This document shows, one piece after another, positions 26,301-37,982 of a DNA stretch of 64,000 nt. This DNA comes from Branchiostoma floridae. Lineage: Eukaryota; Chordata; Leptocardii; Amphioxiformes; Branchiostomatidae. The stretch's first letter is position 1. Every line of letters begins with the position of its first letter. The translations under genes and the position numbers were made by a program. The notes below the pieces were generated by a model, which was not told where the DNA came from, ran no database searches, and saw only the letters and a list, made by a program, of their open reading frames with translations. The stretch is taken from NCBI RefSeq assembly GCF_000003815.2, contig NC_049982.1, forward strand, positions 20,339,245 through 20,403,244. Direction: 5' to 3'.

Positions 26301-27606
26301 TTTTTCTTGCATTCCATATCTTTGTCATGAATTGATTATTTAATGTCACATTCATTCATTTCATCATCACTTCCATATTCCATATATAGCTTGTGATGTT
26401 GCAGCACCTGCCAGTAGAAACAGGGTCCACCCAGGTTTCACGCAAAAATTAGGTGTTTAAACATTTAATATTAGTGCTTCATTGCAATATTGCCTGATGG
26501 CACTTATTTTGTATTATTGGTGCTATAAATCTGCAAGGTTCATTGCTGCCTCATATCTTCATGTCTCATCACACTATGGTATCCTGACATGTTGCACACC
26601 ATCATCATACTTGGTAGTCAACTGAGTATACTAGAGTATGTTCACTTTAAAATACATGCTAACAGTGTAACAGCTGTGTTCTGTGCCACAATGTTGATCA
26701 TACAGTCACAGTGACACAAAACTTGTGCAAAGTACTATAAGTTCAGAATTTGTAAACTCTCAAAGGTACAGCATTGTTGCATACAGTGTAGTCTGTGGTG
26801 TGAACTTGCATGCTGTTAACTGTGGTACATGAACACTGCTGCCTGGGCTGACCATTGTATTGCCTCATTGCTATTTCCATAGAATTAAAATAGACAACTA
26901 ACGGGGGCATATGTACTGCTTACGACATGATATCAAGCTCCTCACTCAGCCAGTACAATTTATGTACCACTACTTCCTAGACCTTATTGTATGCTAGCCA
27001 ACTGTACTCAGAGAAGTTTGTGAAGCTATTGTACATGTAAGTCAATTTGTGTGCATTGTATGCAGTTGAATTAATGTGTAATGAATGCTAAGAGCTTGAG
27101 AGTACAGCATGCCAGTTTTGTCACCCAGTGCCAACAACCTGTCTTAGCCAGTTGATATCTCAGTTTTAAGTATCCTAAAATGCTTTCTCAATCTGGCAGC
27201 TTCTTAACTCCATTCTGTGGAAATCAGAGCCCCAGTTGGGACTGGTGCCACTGAAAACTTTCCCTGGATGTCAGTTATAGAAAATGGAGCTATGTCAGTA
27301 CATTGTCAAGATGCCTGCAAAAATGTGTTAGAAGGGTAACCAATTTTAAAGCATCTGGCACCAAGGGAATTGCAAATCTAAAGTGCACCCTCTACCACCT
27401 AAACGCCTTTCTGGAATTTGGTGATATTTTGGGACAGACTTTTATTTTTATATGTAACTATGAAGTTCAGGGACTTAGCGATCAAGCCTGGTTTTAGATA
27501 GATGCTGATGGCATGTGTTGTCTAGCACAGATAAATAGTGGACTTGTGGGGCTAGCTGATGAATGAAACTGTAGGATGTATTATTGTGTACTTTGCTTCT
27601 AATAAA
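23331..27606 (+). other. RHOBTB: Probable long 3' UTR of RHOBTB and 3' flank
   Basis: After the stop at 23330 no further exon is seen, and the first canonical AATAAA I find is at 27601-27606, which would make a 3' UTR of about 4.3 kb. The region includes copy B of the 61-base direct repeat (23544-23604) and a short TA run near 23864. An earlier noncanonical poly(A) site is possible. Confidence 0.4.
23544..23604 (+). repeat. 61-bp exact direct repeat, copy B
   Basis: Identical to 21911-21971, lying just downstream of the RHOBTB stop codon, 1633 bases from copy A. Confidence 0.9.
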
Positions 27607-29641
27607 GCATTGCAGACGTATGAGTGGGTATACTTTTTTATGTTGACTATCCTGGCTACCACTTGCTCTCCTTTTTTGCTTGCTTACCAAGAATAACAAG
27701 CAATAAAAGACAACAAGTGGTAACTAACTATCAGTATCGAGGATGTTATCCAGGCAATAACAGAACTGGAAAATCAAACAAAGACTGCAGTTGATGTTCT
27801 GTCACAAAGGACTTTTATCTCAATGTGTGACTTCCATATTCAACTTCACACCTTAATCATCACTATCAGTGGAAACCCTAGACAAAGGTACAGGCTCTGT
27901 CGCAAACCAAGAATATTTGAAGAAACATCATTCACTTCATGTACTTTAAGCCAAAATGCATTTCTGCAAAAATGTTTTCTACCCCCACTATCAGAGCCTG
28001 CACTCTTCCCCCAGAGGGAATCCATTGACAGCTGCATGTGTTTCCCAAAGATATAAATAAAAGTGAACAAAGCAGTGATACTACATTATAACAAAAGCAC
28101 CACAAGAATCTGGCAAATATCATCACTGCAACAAATTCACAGTACATGATTTCATTCACGTAAGTTGCTATGCTTAAGAACCTATCATATGCCTCCTGGA
28201 CAACCAGGGGATGTAAAGAGTAACAAATATGACAACACATTTGTTTTATATGTGCATCATGGCATTTGACATCTCCCATGCACTATCACCATGTAGGGCA
28301 CTACAGTATGCATAACACTAAAATTCACGGTATGTGAAGAGAAACTGGTAGAAATACACTATGAATCGCTTCCTCACATTTCCCTACTTGAAATATCCAT
28401 AATGGACACTGTCAGATACTGTCATATCTAGGCATTATGATCATCATAACACTAACCCAAAAAAAAACACTTAAACGTGTTCAATAATGGCTGCAGCTCA
28501 GGGAGGTCTGCTCCACATTCACCAAAGCAATGACAAAAAGGTAAAAGCAGTTTTTGAGATTATGGGATGTCAAAAACAGCAAGATTTTTCTTCTTGTGTT
28601 GTAAAAACATATTTTGAAGGGATTGAGAACACAGCTCTTGTTGTCTCTGGTCCCTGTGTTTCACAGCAAGTTTGACAGAACTTTCTGTGAAGGCTGCCAT
28701 AGAATAAGCGCCTTCAAACAAAAAATACCAGTACTGCAAGTTTGTTGGGTCCCTGAAGATACTGTGACATACATGTGACTATCCATGAACATGTATGGCT
28801 CAACGTCTCTATACAAAGTGGGTAAATATAAGAGTATCAAAGTACATGTCTACAAAGTACAGGATAAACCACACCATTACACAGAGGTGTGCACTAATGT
28901 ACAAAGCATATATACTGTGTATACACAAACATTTTCACAGAACAGTTCCATGCAGTCATACTTTGCACTACATAGTTAAAGATAGGTAATGTAAAATCCT
29001 GGTTCAGTTCAGTTCTGATATTCTAGAAGTAGTGTTTCTCATATTTTACCAATGATTGTATATTTACATATGGTGCGTTCTTTTACATCATGGTGAGGAC
29101 ATCTATCAATGCCAATGAAAGAAATAACTGATAACATGTATCATTGATCTAAAATTACAAAACTGTTGTGCTGAAGAGAGCCTACAATTTCTACTTCCAC
29201 AACTCAGGAAGCACCATAGATTCCTAAATGAATAAAAAAAAAGCATACATGTAAAAGTTTTCTGATTTGAGTTCTGAAATGGGGTGCCTACAGTCAACTG
29301 AAGATCATTTGAAGCTGCATGAGTTCACCCCTGAGATACTTTTACAGACAAGAGACTTTGCGCCAGGTACAGTACATTTACCCTGTGTCTGTCTCCTTGC
29401 TTGAATCTTCACAGTCTGAGTTTCTGCTACACATGTATGAGCTGTGCGTTCCTGTAACGAGTGTGACTTGCAAGCTCCTGATATGTCATTTCTGACGGGA
29501 ACAGGTTGCAAAACAAAGGGGCTCCTAATTTCCATAGTGATCTGTAACATTAAAGTTCACCATTAAACATCTTCCCATGAACCATTCTTCCATATCTGGT
29601 CTATACAAGGAATTCCTTTCTAATACTTTTTGAGAATCATA
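27607..29641. other. Sequence between convergent RHOBTB and ZRANB1
   Basis: AT-rich sequence holding only short open frames without domains. RHOBTB (+) and ZRANB1 (-) converge here. I see no gene. Confidence 0.5.
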
Positions 29642-29647
29642 TTTATT
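29642..29647 (-). terminator. ZRANB1: Candidate poly(A) signal of ZRANB1
   Basis: AATAAA on the minus strand about 510 bases downstream of the ZRANB1 stop at 30159. Confidence 0.45.
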
Positions 29648-29862
29648 AATAGTTTACAATGCATGAACTTCTGACTACAACAAGTGCTCTTCCACAGAAG
29701 TAGATCCACTTCCATACATACAGTTTTCATACTGTGTTCTTAAGTAGGTGGTATACACAGTTTTGCAGACTGCATGGGGGGGGGGGGGGGAGAAGAGAAT
29801 AACAGTCTTAGCTACCACTTTTTTTTTTACAAATCTACATGTATAACTGTATACTATTTTTT

Positions 29863-29962
29863 NNNNNNNNNNNNNNNNNNNNNNNNNNNNNNNNNNNNNN
29901 NNNNNNNNNNNNNNNNNNNNNNNNNNNNNNNNNNNNNNNNNNNNNNNNNNNNNNNNNNNNNN
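29863..29962. other. Assembly gap, 100 N
   Basis: Placeholder gap flanked by T runs on both sides, in the presumed ZRANB1 3' UTR. A G run near 29777 lies close by; homopolymers may have broken the assembly. Confidence 0.98.
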
Positions 29963-30158
29963 TTTTTCATACACATCTCAAGGTACATATTCACTTCCAC
30001 TACTTTTTCTTTTGTCCATTTACAGCTCTTTCAGCTACCTTATCAAGCATTGCCTTCAATATTTGCATACAGACACGAGTATGATTATAGGGGGATCTAA
30101 TGCAATGAAATCTTGAAAGCATGGTCAGAACCTTTTGCATCACTTTGTCAAATGCCTT

Positions 30159-33100
30159 TTAGTCATCATCGTCGTCATCACTGTCTGATAGCTGCTGGTG
30201 TCGATGGGCAATCTTTCTGTACCTGCAACATTACACAACCACAATATTTTACAATGTTAAAGTAAACAAACCATTGGTAACTTAAGTCTAACCATTACAT
30301 CCGTACAATAATTATGAACAGCCAAATGAAAATGGCATTTCTAATTACTACATGCAGAATTACAAACTTTGCATGTGTACATGACAGACAAAATATACTT
30401 TAAACTTAGATACATGCAACTCCAATATATGGAAACAATAGGAAATTTTCCCCAAAACACTTTTGATTAAAAGTAAAATTCTTTCCTCACCTGCATGATA
30501 TCTAAATCTTCTTACATCAAATTACACATTGTCATATCTACACAATGTATGCTTGAAAGGTAGGCATTGTCTTTTGGATATCTATGGTTAAAACTTGCAG
30601 CACTATAGATTTTGCATGAGGTAAGGTGCAGGTTAAACCCTTACCTGTCCATCCACTCATCCATCATCTGGTTGATGAGGGGAGGGCGCTTGTTGATCTT
30701 CTGCTGAGCCACCAGGATGCCTCCGTCTGTGACACAACAGTCCATCCACTCCTTCAACAGTCTCTCCTCCGCACCCAGCTGGGGGAGGACAACAAGGTCA
30801 ATTTCAATTTGAAAAAAATATAACTGCAAAAACACAGATAGACCTATTGAAAGAAAACATATCTCTATGAAATAGAAGCCTCTTCCATTGACCCCATGAC
30901 CTGGAATGTCTGACAAATGACTAGTTCTACTACCTTTGAACTCTACTTCCTGACCTTTTGTGGTAACTCTATCTTTCCACTCACTTTCTGTCACATTACT
31001 GTCTGTGTATTGAAATAGCTACGAACATACAAGAATATAAAAATACAAGCGCAACTAAAACAAAATCTCCATACACAACAACAACTTTTCCTTTAATTTG
31101 TTGATCCATGGCTGTTTTTAGACCAATACTGGTAGGACGCCAGTTTGGCTGCAGACTATCTGATTACATCACAGTCGTATCAGAATTCTTGATCCTTTAC
31201 AACAGACCAGTGGTTCAGCACTACAATAGTAGGTCTTACCTCCTGTGCTGTGAGAAAGTGAACTGGCAACAGCTTGCCCTCTGCATCCATGAGGGGGAGG
31301 AAGCACACCTGCACACTGTTCTCAGTGTCAAGGTTGGCCCCTGCTCCCACATCGTCCGACTCAGGTTCAAGGGGAACCAGAGCAGAGAAGTGGCCGCGGG
31401 TGTAGCCCAGGGAGATGGGGCTTTTCCAACAGAAACTGGGTTCCCATAGTAATGGCAAGTAAACACCTACAGGAAAGACAATGTATAAGAGCTGAAGAAT
31501 AAAGTTGACACTTGTGGACTGATGTTTCTGTCATCATGTTTGATTCTAGATATTAATTTTGAATAACATTGCAATGGCAAACAGTATCCCATATATTGCT
31601 ACCAAAGATGGTAGAGCATCGAAATGTACTTATTGACTAAACCAAGGAGGTTGAATGCATTAACCACCTTGGCCAATCAGACAGCTTACCTTGGAACCTT
31701 GCATAGCCTAGTGTTTCACCTCGGAAGCTCTTGAAAAACTTGACTCCATAGACAATGATGGGGCGACGTAGGATGTGTGCTAGGGTGAAGATGTGGGTCT
31801 GTTCCAGTGCAGCACCTGGGAAATACATTTATTACAGTCAATATTCATTTATCACAGTTATGATAGTCGTTTATCTACTTCATTGAATCATTCATCTCTA
31901 CATAAATCAAATTCCTTGTTTTTTCACATCAAGCAAAAGGATATCCATATGTAGATGCAGCTTATTCACGTAACATTTGGAGGCAACTGTATTGGTGATA
32001 ACTCGTTTACAGTGGCCAGAGCTTTTGATAAGATTTAACATATGTTGTGTCACATCATCTTCACACTTTGCCTCATAGTTAAAAGTACATTAAACACAAA
32101 GACGTGTATGCTTGTGCTCCAATTTCTCCACAGTCCTGTAGATGTCAATGATAAAGCTAACAGGGACTGTACTAGTGCTGTACCTGGTTGTGAGGCCAGA
32201 CTGAGCAGCAGAGCCCAGTCCTGTTGCCACTGGGACTCGTCCAGTGTGAAGTGGAGCTGCTGGGCCTGCCATGCCTCATACTCCTTCCAACGGGCATAGA
32301 AGCTGGGGACAGACAAGACAAAATCATCATGGAGGTTTTCACAATTATTTAACTTCAAGGTTCAAACAATACTGTACAAAAGCACATATTTACAATTTTT
32401 TGTAGGAGAGGCACCACAAAAATAAAACCACCACAAACATTTCCAGATTCACAGAACTACAAGAGGGGTGACTGCAGGAGACATTTGACCACACCTTGTA
32501 GAGCATTCCATGAGGCTGTCAGCCAACGCCCTACGCAGTGTGGCATCCTTGTCGAACACACCCCAGGTGGCCTGCAGGGCGGAGTCCAGCAGACAGTCCC
32601 CTGCTGTCCGGTTCCACAAGGCGTGCAGTTTGCTACCCAGGCGGTCTGTGATCTCATAGTTCCAGTTGATCACTGACTCCAGTTCCAATTCTGCATATTG
32701 TTTCACATTGAAGGTTACATCATGGTAATTTTATCGTTTGTGAGTGAACAGTTGACTTAAATTCTGTTCAGTCACTGATTCAGTAAGCAATACAGTCAAA
32801 CCTGTCTATAGCGGCCACTCAAGGGACTGGTCAAAATTGGCCACTATAGAGAGGTGGCCACTATAGAGAATATTCTAATTAATTGACCACAAGCAATAAG
32901 TTACACATGGTTTTAGTTCTGCTGCAGTACAATGGTTGGCCACCAGGAGGCCCCAAATCAACATTTAACTTTGAGTGCACAACACCCCACATACCAAATA
33001 TTATTATCACAATCTATACAGATGTTCTTGATTATGTTGACAAAAAATATGACAGAAAATAAAAAAATGGAAACACAGACACACAGACATGCCAAAAACA

Positions 33101-36100
33101 ATACCTCAATTTTTCATCAAAGTAATGAACAAATATGCAAATATACATGTACCAAAACAAAGATTTGAATGTACATGTATTTATATGCTGCTAATACTGC
33201 AGCAGAATGTATTGTATGCGAGAGAGAAAGTAATTACTTCTGACCCTTAAATACAAATCTTACCTTTCTGAACATCTTGGTCCAAGATTTCTTCATATAA
33301 CTGCTTTTGTACAGCTGAGGGGAGGTCTTCAACTTCTGTAGGTGAACAAATATGTGACTTATGAACTGGAATTACACTGAAACCTTTAACACAGGCACAA
33401 CAGGGATAAATGTAATTGGTCTCAAACTGATTTAACTTCATGTCAAGTAAATCCCACTTGGTGGTCTTTCTACACCAGGCATTATGCAATGACCATGCAA
33501 AGATGATGCAATGTACTAGCAGTCTGGCCTGTTTTGAGTGTATTTGGCAGTGGTTTTGTGCATTTTTTTCTGGATACCATGGCAAGATGTCTTTAAAAAT
33601 TGCAGATCTCCAGAAAACATACAAAAACACCACCAAATGCACTCAAATTCAAAACAAGTCAAACTGCTACATCTGCTTGGAAATTGGCAATGGATGACCT
33701 TGTACTAGTTGTAAATGTATATATGCAGGGCTTGCCAGCAATTTTCAAGTTGGACTGGTATTTCTAAGTCTATCATAATAAATTGTTTTGTAGAACTCTG
33801 ACCATGTGCACCAGCTTAGAATCATTCATTGACTGAATATTGGGAGTTTTGTAATGTCCATAATCACACCCACCCACTGTGAGGGGTGACCCTGCGTATA
33901 ATCAAATCAATAAACCATAAACCCATGAAAACACCACATGCCATACAATATGGCTCACCAGATAGGGAAAGCTTTTATGTGTAAGTCCAAGCTATTACTC
34001 AAGCGTTAGCAATGCTGGTGAAAAAGAAAGTATGTACCTCTGAGTCTTGATATTTCTGTTCAGCATAATTTTTTTAATAATCTCAAATTGGATTGATGTC
34101 ACATCAAAACATCTTTAAGTCTTCTCCAACTGACCCCAAGAAGACTTTCTGTTTCTGTAGCCGTTTCCGGTTTTGTTCCACCTTTAGCCTATCAAACTCA
34201 GAATTTTTGCTCCTCCTTTACCCAATCAAAACTTAGATATGGAAATGACGTCATCAATATTGCTCAAAATCGTCTGGTAGATAGGATGTTTGCCTAGGGC
34301 CCCTCATTCTGATCATAGTTGGCGTACGCGTAATGAATGTACGCTTTTTATTCATTTTGCCATGCTCGCCTTTCTTTTTACATAGTAATACGATACGTTA
34401 TAACAATATAAAATAAACTGTAACTACTCATGGTTTAAAATGTACAACAATTAAATGGTGGAGTGTTTTCAGTCTGGCCTTATCCCGTTCCCATGACCGA
34501 CAACACCTATGTTACTATAACGTAAGCTCAAACATTATATAAGATTAAAAAACGCCATCTATAGCCTGAGTATCATCCTCCGTAGTAACCGCTAGCTCAC
34601 GACTTTCCCCTTTTCAGACATGTATGAAACGTTTTCATCTTATGAACAGGGCATCGTACGTTTAACATTCGTTTAACGGTCACCCCGTGTTTGGGCGCAC
34701 CAACGCCAGCACACCGGCTCCAATATTGACGATGTCTGCTGCGCACGGTGTTGGTCAAATTTGTAGAACCTGAATCTCTGGAATCGAGTCTGGACCTGAA
34801 CTTGATCATGAATTTCAGCTTACTAGTAGGTACACAGCACTACTATATGGGCCATCTAAATGCAGTACTTTATATACTATTGTGTGAGTTACAAGCTTGA
34901 CAATAGGCCAAGGGGAAGACTTTCATGAAAATGTTGCCTTTCAGTTTGACATGAGATACAAGACCTGCTCAGCTGAGTATGGCTTGGGCAGGGTTAAGGG
35001 ACAAACCTTACCAACTATATGTATCAAGTAGATTAGAGTGTGATTTACATAATAAACAAAGAAACAGGAAATAAGCTAAGAAATTAATCCAAATCCTACA
35101 CAACCAGCAGAATTATGTCATGATTGTTACATAATGATTCTTAGTCTTACATAAAGATTCTTGTTTTAGTTCAGGTTTGCATTACTCGGATGTATGTAAC
35201 ATATGGCTAGATATGCATAACATTTGCATAACAAATTGGAATGCTACAATGCAAATGGCCATCATCATCATCATCATTTCGGGCACTGACATGGTCAACT
35301 GGTTGAAATCAACAATGAATTCGTAAGATGTAACGTATATGTACAAAAACTATGAAGCTACTATTACATTTCTTGTTATGAACTAACCACTTTAACCACT
35401 TTACAAGATTAAACTATTTAAAGTATTTTTTTGTTACCTGCAGGTAGTGCAAAGGTCACCATCTCAGTCAAGAAGTAGCAGGGGAAGTCTCCTTTCCTCT
35501 GACGCAGACCTCCTGTGACTTCTCGGCGAATGTCCGCAGCACAGTCTGGGCTCACGTGGGATGGGACCCTCTTAACCGCGTGTGAGGCAACTTCTGTGGA
35601 AGTCAGTAACACTGCCAGTAGGTCTTCTCTTTGAAAGCGAATGGCAAGATGGACAAGGGTGTATCCGACATCAAAAGCACTGGGGCGATCTAGGAGTAAA
35701 CACTCGTCGTACGTCAGCTGACGGGCGGGATCACCACCGGAGGATAGAAAGACCTGAACAGGCTGCGGGTCGCCCTCTACCACACCAACGCACGCGTCAA
35801 CCACAGNNNNNNNNNNNNNNNNNNNNNNNNNNNNNNNNNNNNNNNNNNNNNNNNNNNNNNNNNNNNNNNNNNNNNNNNNNNNNNNNNNNNNNNNNNNNNN
35901 NNNNNNGGGCGGGATCACCACCGGAGGATAGAAAGACCTGAACAGGCTGCGGGTCGCCCTCTACCACACCAACGCACGCGTTCAACCACAGCCAGTCTTG
36001 TTGACGCATCCTGTTCCGTATCAGTCGGAGGCGCCGCTCCTCCTGTTGGTTGTTGCCGGCAGACGCAGATGCAGATGCCAGCTCGATTTCGACATTTGCC

Positions 36101-36846
36101 TCTGTGGGTGATCGTGCAGAAGATGGTGGGGAGCGCCGGCGGTAATTTGACCCTCGCCGGTTATTTGCATCGTGGTCATGTATGTTTGATGTGTTCCCAG
36201 GACTCTGTTCCGGACTTCTGTGGCGTGGAGTATGACAGAGCACACATTTTGAAGATTTGGGCCAGTTCTCGTATGTACAGGCACTACATGACCATTTTAC
36301 AACCGTCCTAGATGAGTTATATACAGCTTTGTTTTTGTCATTGTTTGCTGCTTTGGTAGCCTCTGGAGACCCCGGTATAAGAGGCGTACTTGTTCGAGAT
36401 TGCGCTTTTGCTGCTAAGAGGTCGTTGTTGGGCTCGGAACCCTGAGTCACAGGTGGAAGGGCCAACTTCTTGCGTGGCGCTAGACATGCCGTGCACTTGA
36501 CTGCCTTAGGCTGGTTGAGGTAGGTGCATGCTTTGCATGTCCATTTTTTCTTGTCTAAAAGATTCTTGTCCTCTTGATTCGTCGCTTTTGTAGTGCCGCC
36601 TATACTGCTTGTGGGACAGATCAACATGGCAGGCGAGCTCGCTGCAGCATAGATGTCTAGGTCCCTCTCCTTTTCTCGTGCAGCTTCTCGCTCTTGTCTT
36701 ATTTCACGTTTTGCTGCCTCTGCGATGAGTTGTGGAGGTTTTGTTCCATGGCACATGGTGCACTTTTGTGCCGAAGGCCAGTTTTCGTATGTACAGTAAT
36801 CGCAGCTCCATTTTGCATCGACAGGGTCAGGGTCAGGTTGAGACAT
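30159..36846 (-). CDS. ZRANB1: TRABID, OTU deubiquitinase with three NZF fingers
   Basis: Eight coding exons on the minus strand: 36846-35438 (contains a gap), 33335-33264, 32690-32495, 32302-32184, 31815-31690, 31466-31240, 30778-30645, 30222-30159. Three RanBP2/NZF zinc fingers have Cys at 15/18/29/32, 104/107/118/121 and 187/190/201/204. Ankyrin-like AnkUBD repeats follow, then the OTU domain with catalytic Cys in the motif AGDCLLD (near residue 465) and His in YTRGHFSAL (near 605). The C-terminus is an acidic SDSDDDDDD tail. TRABID trims K29- and K33-linked, and more weakly K63-linked, ubiquitin chains and has been tied to Wnt signalling. If the duplicate around the gap is collapsed, the coding length is 2163 bases, 720 residues, in frame throughout, close to the human 708. 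The ATG at 36846 starts right before the first finger, as in the family. Confidence 0.95.
32803..32868. repeat. GGCCACTATAGAG repeat in a ZRANB1 intron
   Basis: The word GGCCACTATAGAGA occurs twice in tandem (near 32839 and 32857), and a related TATAGCGGCCACT precedes it near 32807. This is a small repeated motif of the kind found in dispersed elements; there is no coding content. Confidence 0.4.
32935..33110 (+). repeat. Dispersed repeat with microsatellite tail, copy 2
   Basis: Diverged relative of 9678-9866, with the same word order from CACATACCAAATAT to the CAGACACACAGACA tail. It lies in the ZRANB1 intron between exons 2 and 3. Confidence 0.5.
33336..35437. other. ZRANB1: First intron of ZRANB1
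   Basis: About 2.1 kb without a supported exon. Around 34250-34830 the sequence becomes richer in CpG, with a short minus-strand open frame at 34597-34809 that has no recognisable domain. A CAT trinucleotide run lies near 35261. Confidence 0.45.
35807..35906. other. Assembly gap, 100 N, probably spurious
   Basis: The 84 bases before the gap (35723-35806) and the 85 bases after it (35907-35991) are the same sequence except for one extra T in the second. Both lie inside ZRANB1 exon 1, and merging them restores an open exon with the splice phase required by exon 2. The gap should be an overlap rather than missing sequence. Confidence 0.95.
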
Positions 36847-37551
36847 AATCAGTGAGGATGGGAAGCCTTCTTACACAACCAAGTCGTCCCCAAAACAAAG
36901 CCTACCAGATTTTCCAACTCTAACAAAGGGAATCCTATCTCCACAATCAGCAACTCAGCCACATCAACTACCAAATATGACGCTCTCTGGAAACCTTGTC
37001 ATGCAAACCTGTCGCAAAACAATCTATTCTGGATGGATGATGTGCGGAGCTTTATTTTGAATCTATTTTGGATGACTGACCTTGTCGATCGTGAACTGGC
37101 AACACCTCATCAAAACATACCACAGCAAATACGGAAAATTCCTCTTTCTTCAATGGACGAACCAAACACGGCACCAATCTTCCCTTCCGACCTTGGGCTC
37201 ATCGACAATGCTTTCTGTAAGGAAACAAACAAGTGTTGATTGCCGTATCAGAACTCAGTATTTTCTGCAGCTGACTTCGATATATATTTGGAGCCAAACA
37301 AAACAGATTTGCGAACTATTTTGGTAGTGGGAAAATTACACCGAGGAATGTGGCCCGTTTGGCCCTTTCAGATCGAAGTGCACTAACCAATGCATGGCAG
37401 ACAGCTGTCCGAGACACCCTTCTTCCGTACTGTGGAGAGCTTGTACCGTCTTTGTCCTCCTCATCCGTAGTTTGGACAGTGCTTTCTACGCTTTAAATCC
37501 CCCAAAGGTCAGTTCACAACACCTCCGCCATTTTGAAACCCCCAGTATCAC

Positions 37552-37600
37552 AAGGAAGTGACGTCATATGATTGACGACAGCCCCATTTGCGCATGCGCG
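37552..37600. promoter_or_regulatory. Divergent promoter of ZRANB1 and PEBP1: ETS/CRE composite and NRF-1 site
   Basis: Between the ZRANB1 start (36846, minus) and the PEBP1 5' region (plus) lies AAGGAAGTGACGTCAT (37552-37567), an ETS site fused to a full CRE (TGACGTCA), followed by TGCGCATGCGCG (37589-37600), a perfect match to the palindromic NRF-1 consensus. Such sites mark TATA-less housekeeping promoters. The surrounding 37.5-37.8 kb is CpG-rich. Confidence 0.65.
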
Positions 37601-37982
37601 AAGTGTTCGGGATGGTTTCGGTACTTCTCGGGATTTCTCGGCTCTTCCGACTTCTCACGAGAACTCCTCGGCATTCCCTCCGAGATCATCAGGAAGAGGA
37701 GGGAGCTCGGAGGAGGGGCAGAGAGTTTGGGGAGAGGGCCGTGCAGTCTGAAGGTAACCATACCACCGTGAGATCTCTGGTGCGGTGCTGGGAGTGTTGC
37801 CCGCCCGCCCAGTGAATTAGCGCGTGCCGGGGAATTGTTACGGGGTAGGACGACAATCAGGAAAGCTGCAAAGATAATCTCAGCGCGCTGTCAGAAAAAG
37901 CCACTGCTTTGTAGTCAAACTGGTGGCAGTAAAAACACCCCTAAAGTCGGCCCGTGAAGAATGGTTACCAGGTTTGTGGCAG
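37601..37982 (+). other. PEBP1: Candidate noncoding first exon(s) of PEBP1
   Basis: Two donors are plausible: CTGAAG|GTAACC near 37753 and GGCAG|GTGAGA at 37982/37983. The first coding exon starts at an acceptor at 40145/40146 with 25 bases before its ATG, so a 5' untranslated exon is required. Which donor is used cannot be told from sequence alone. Confidence 0.4.
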
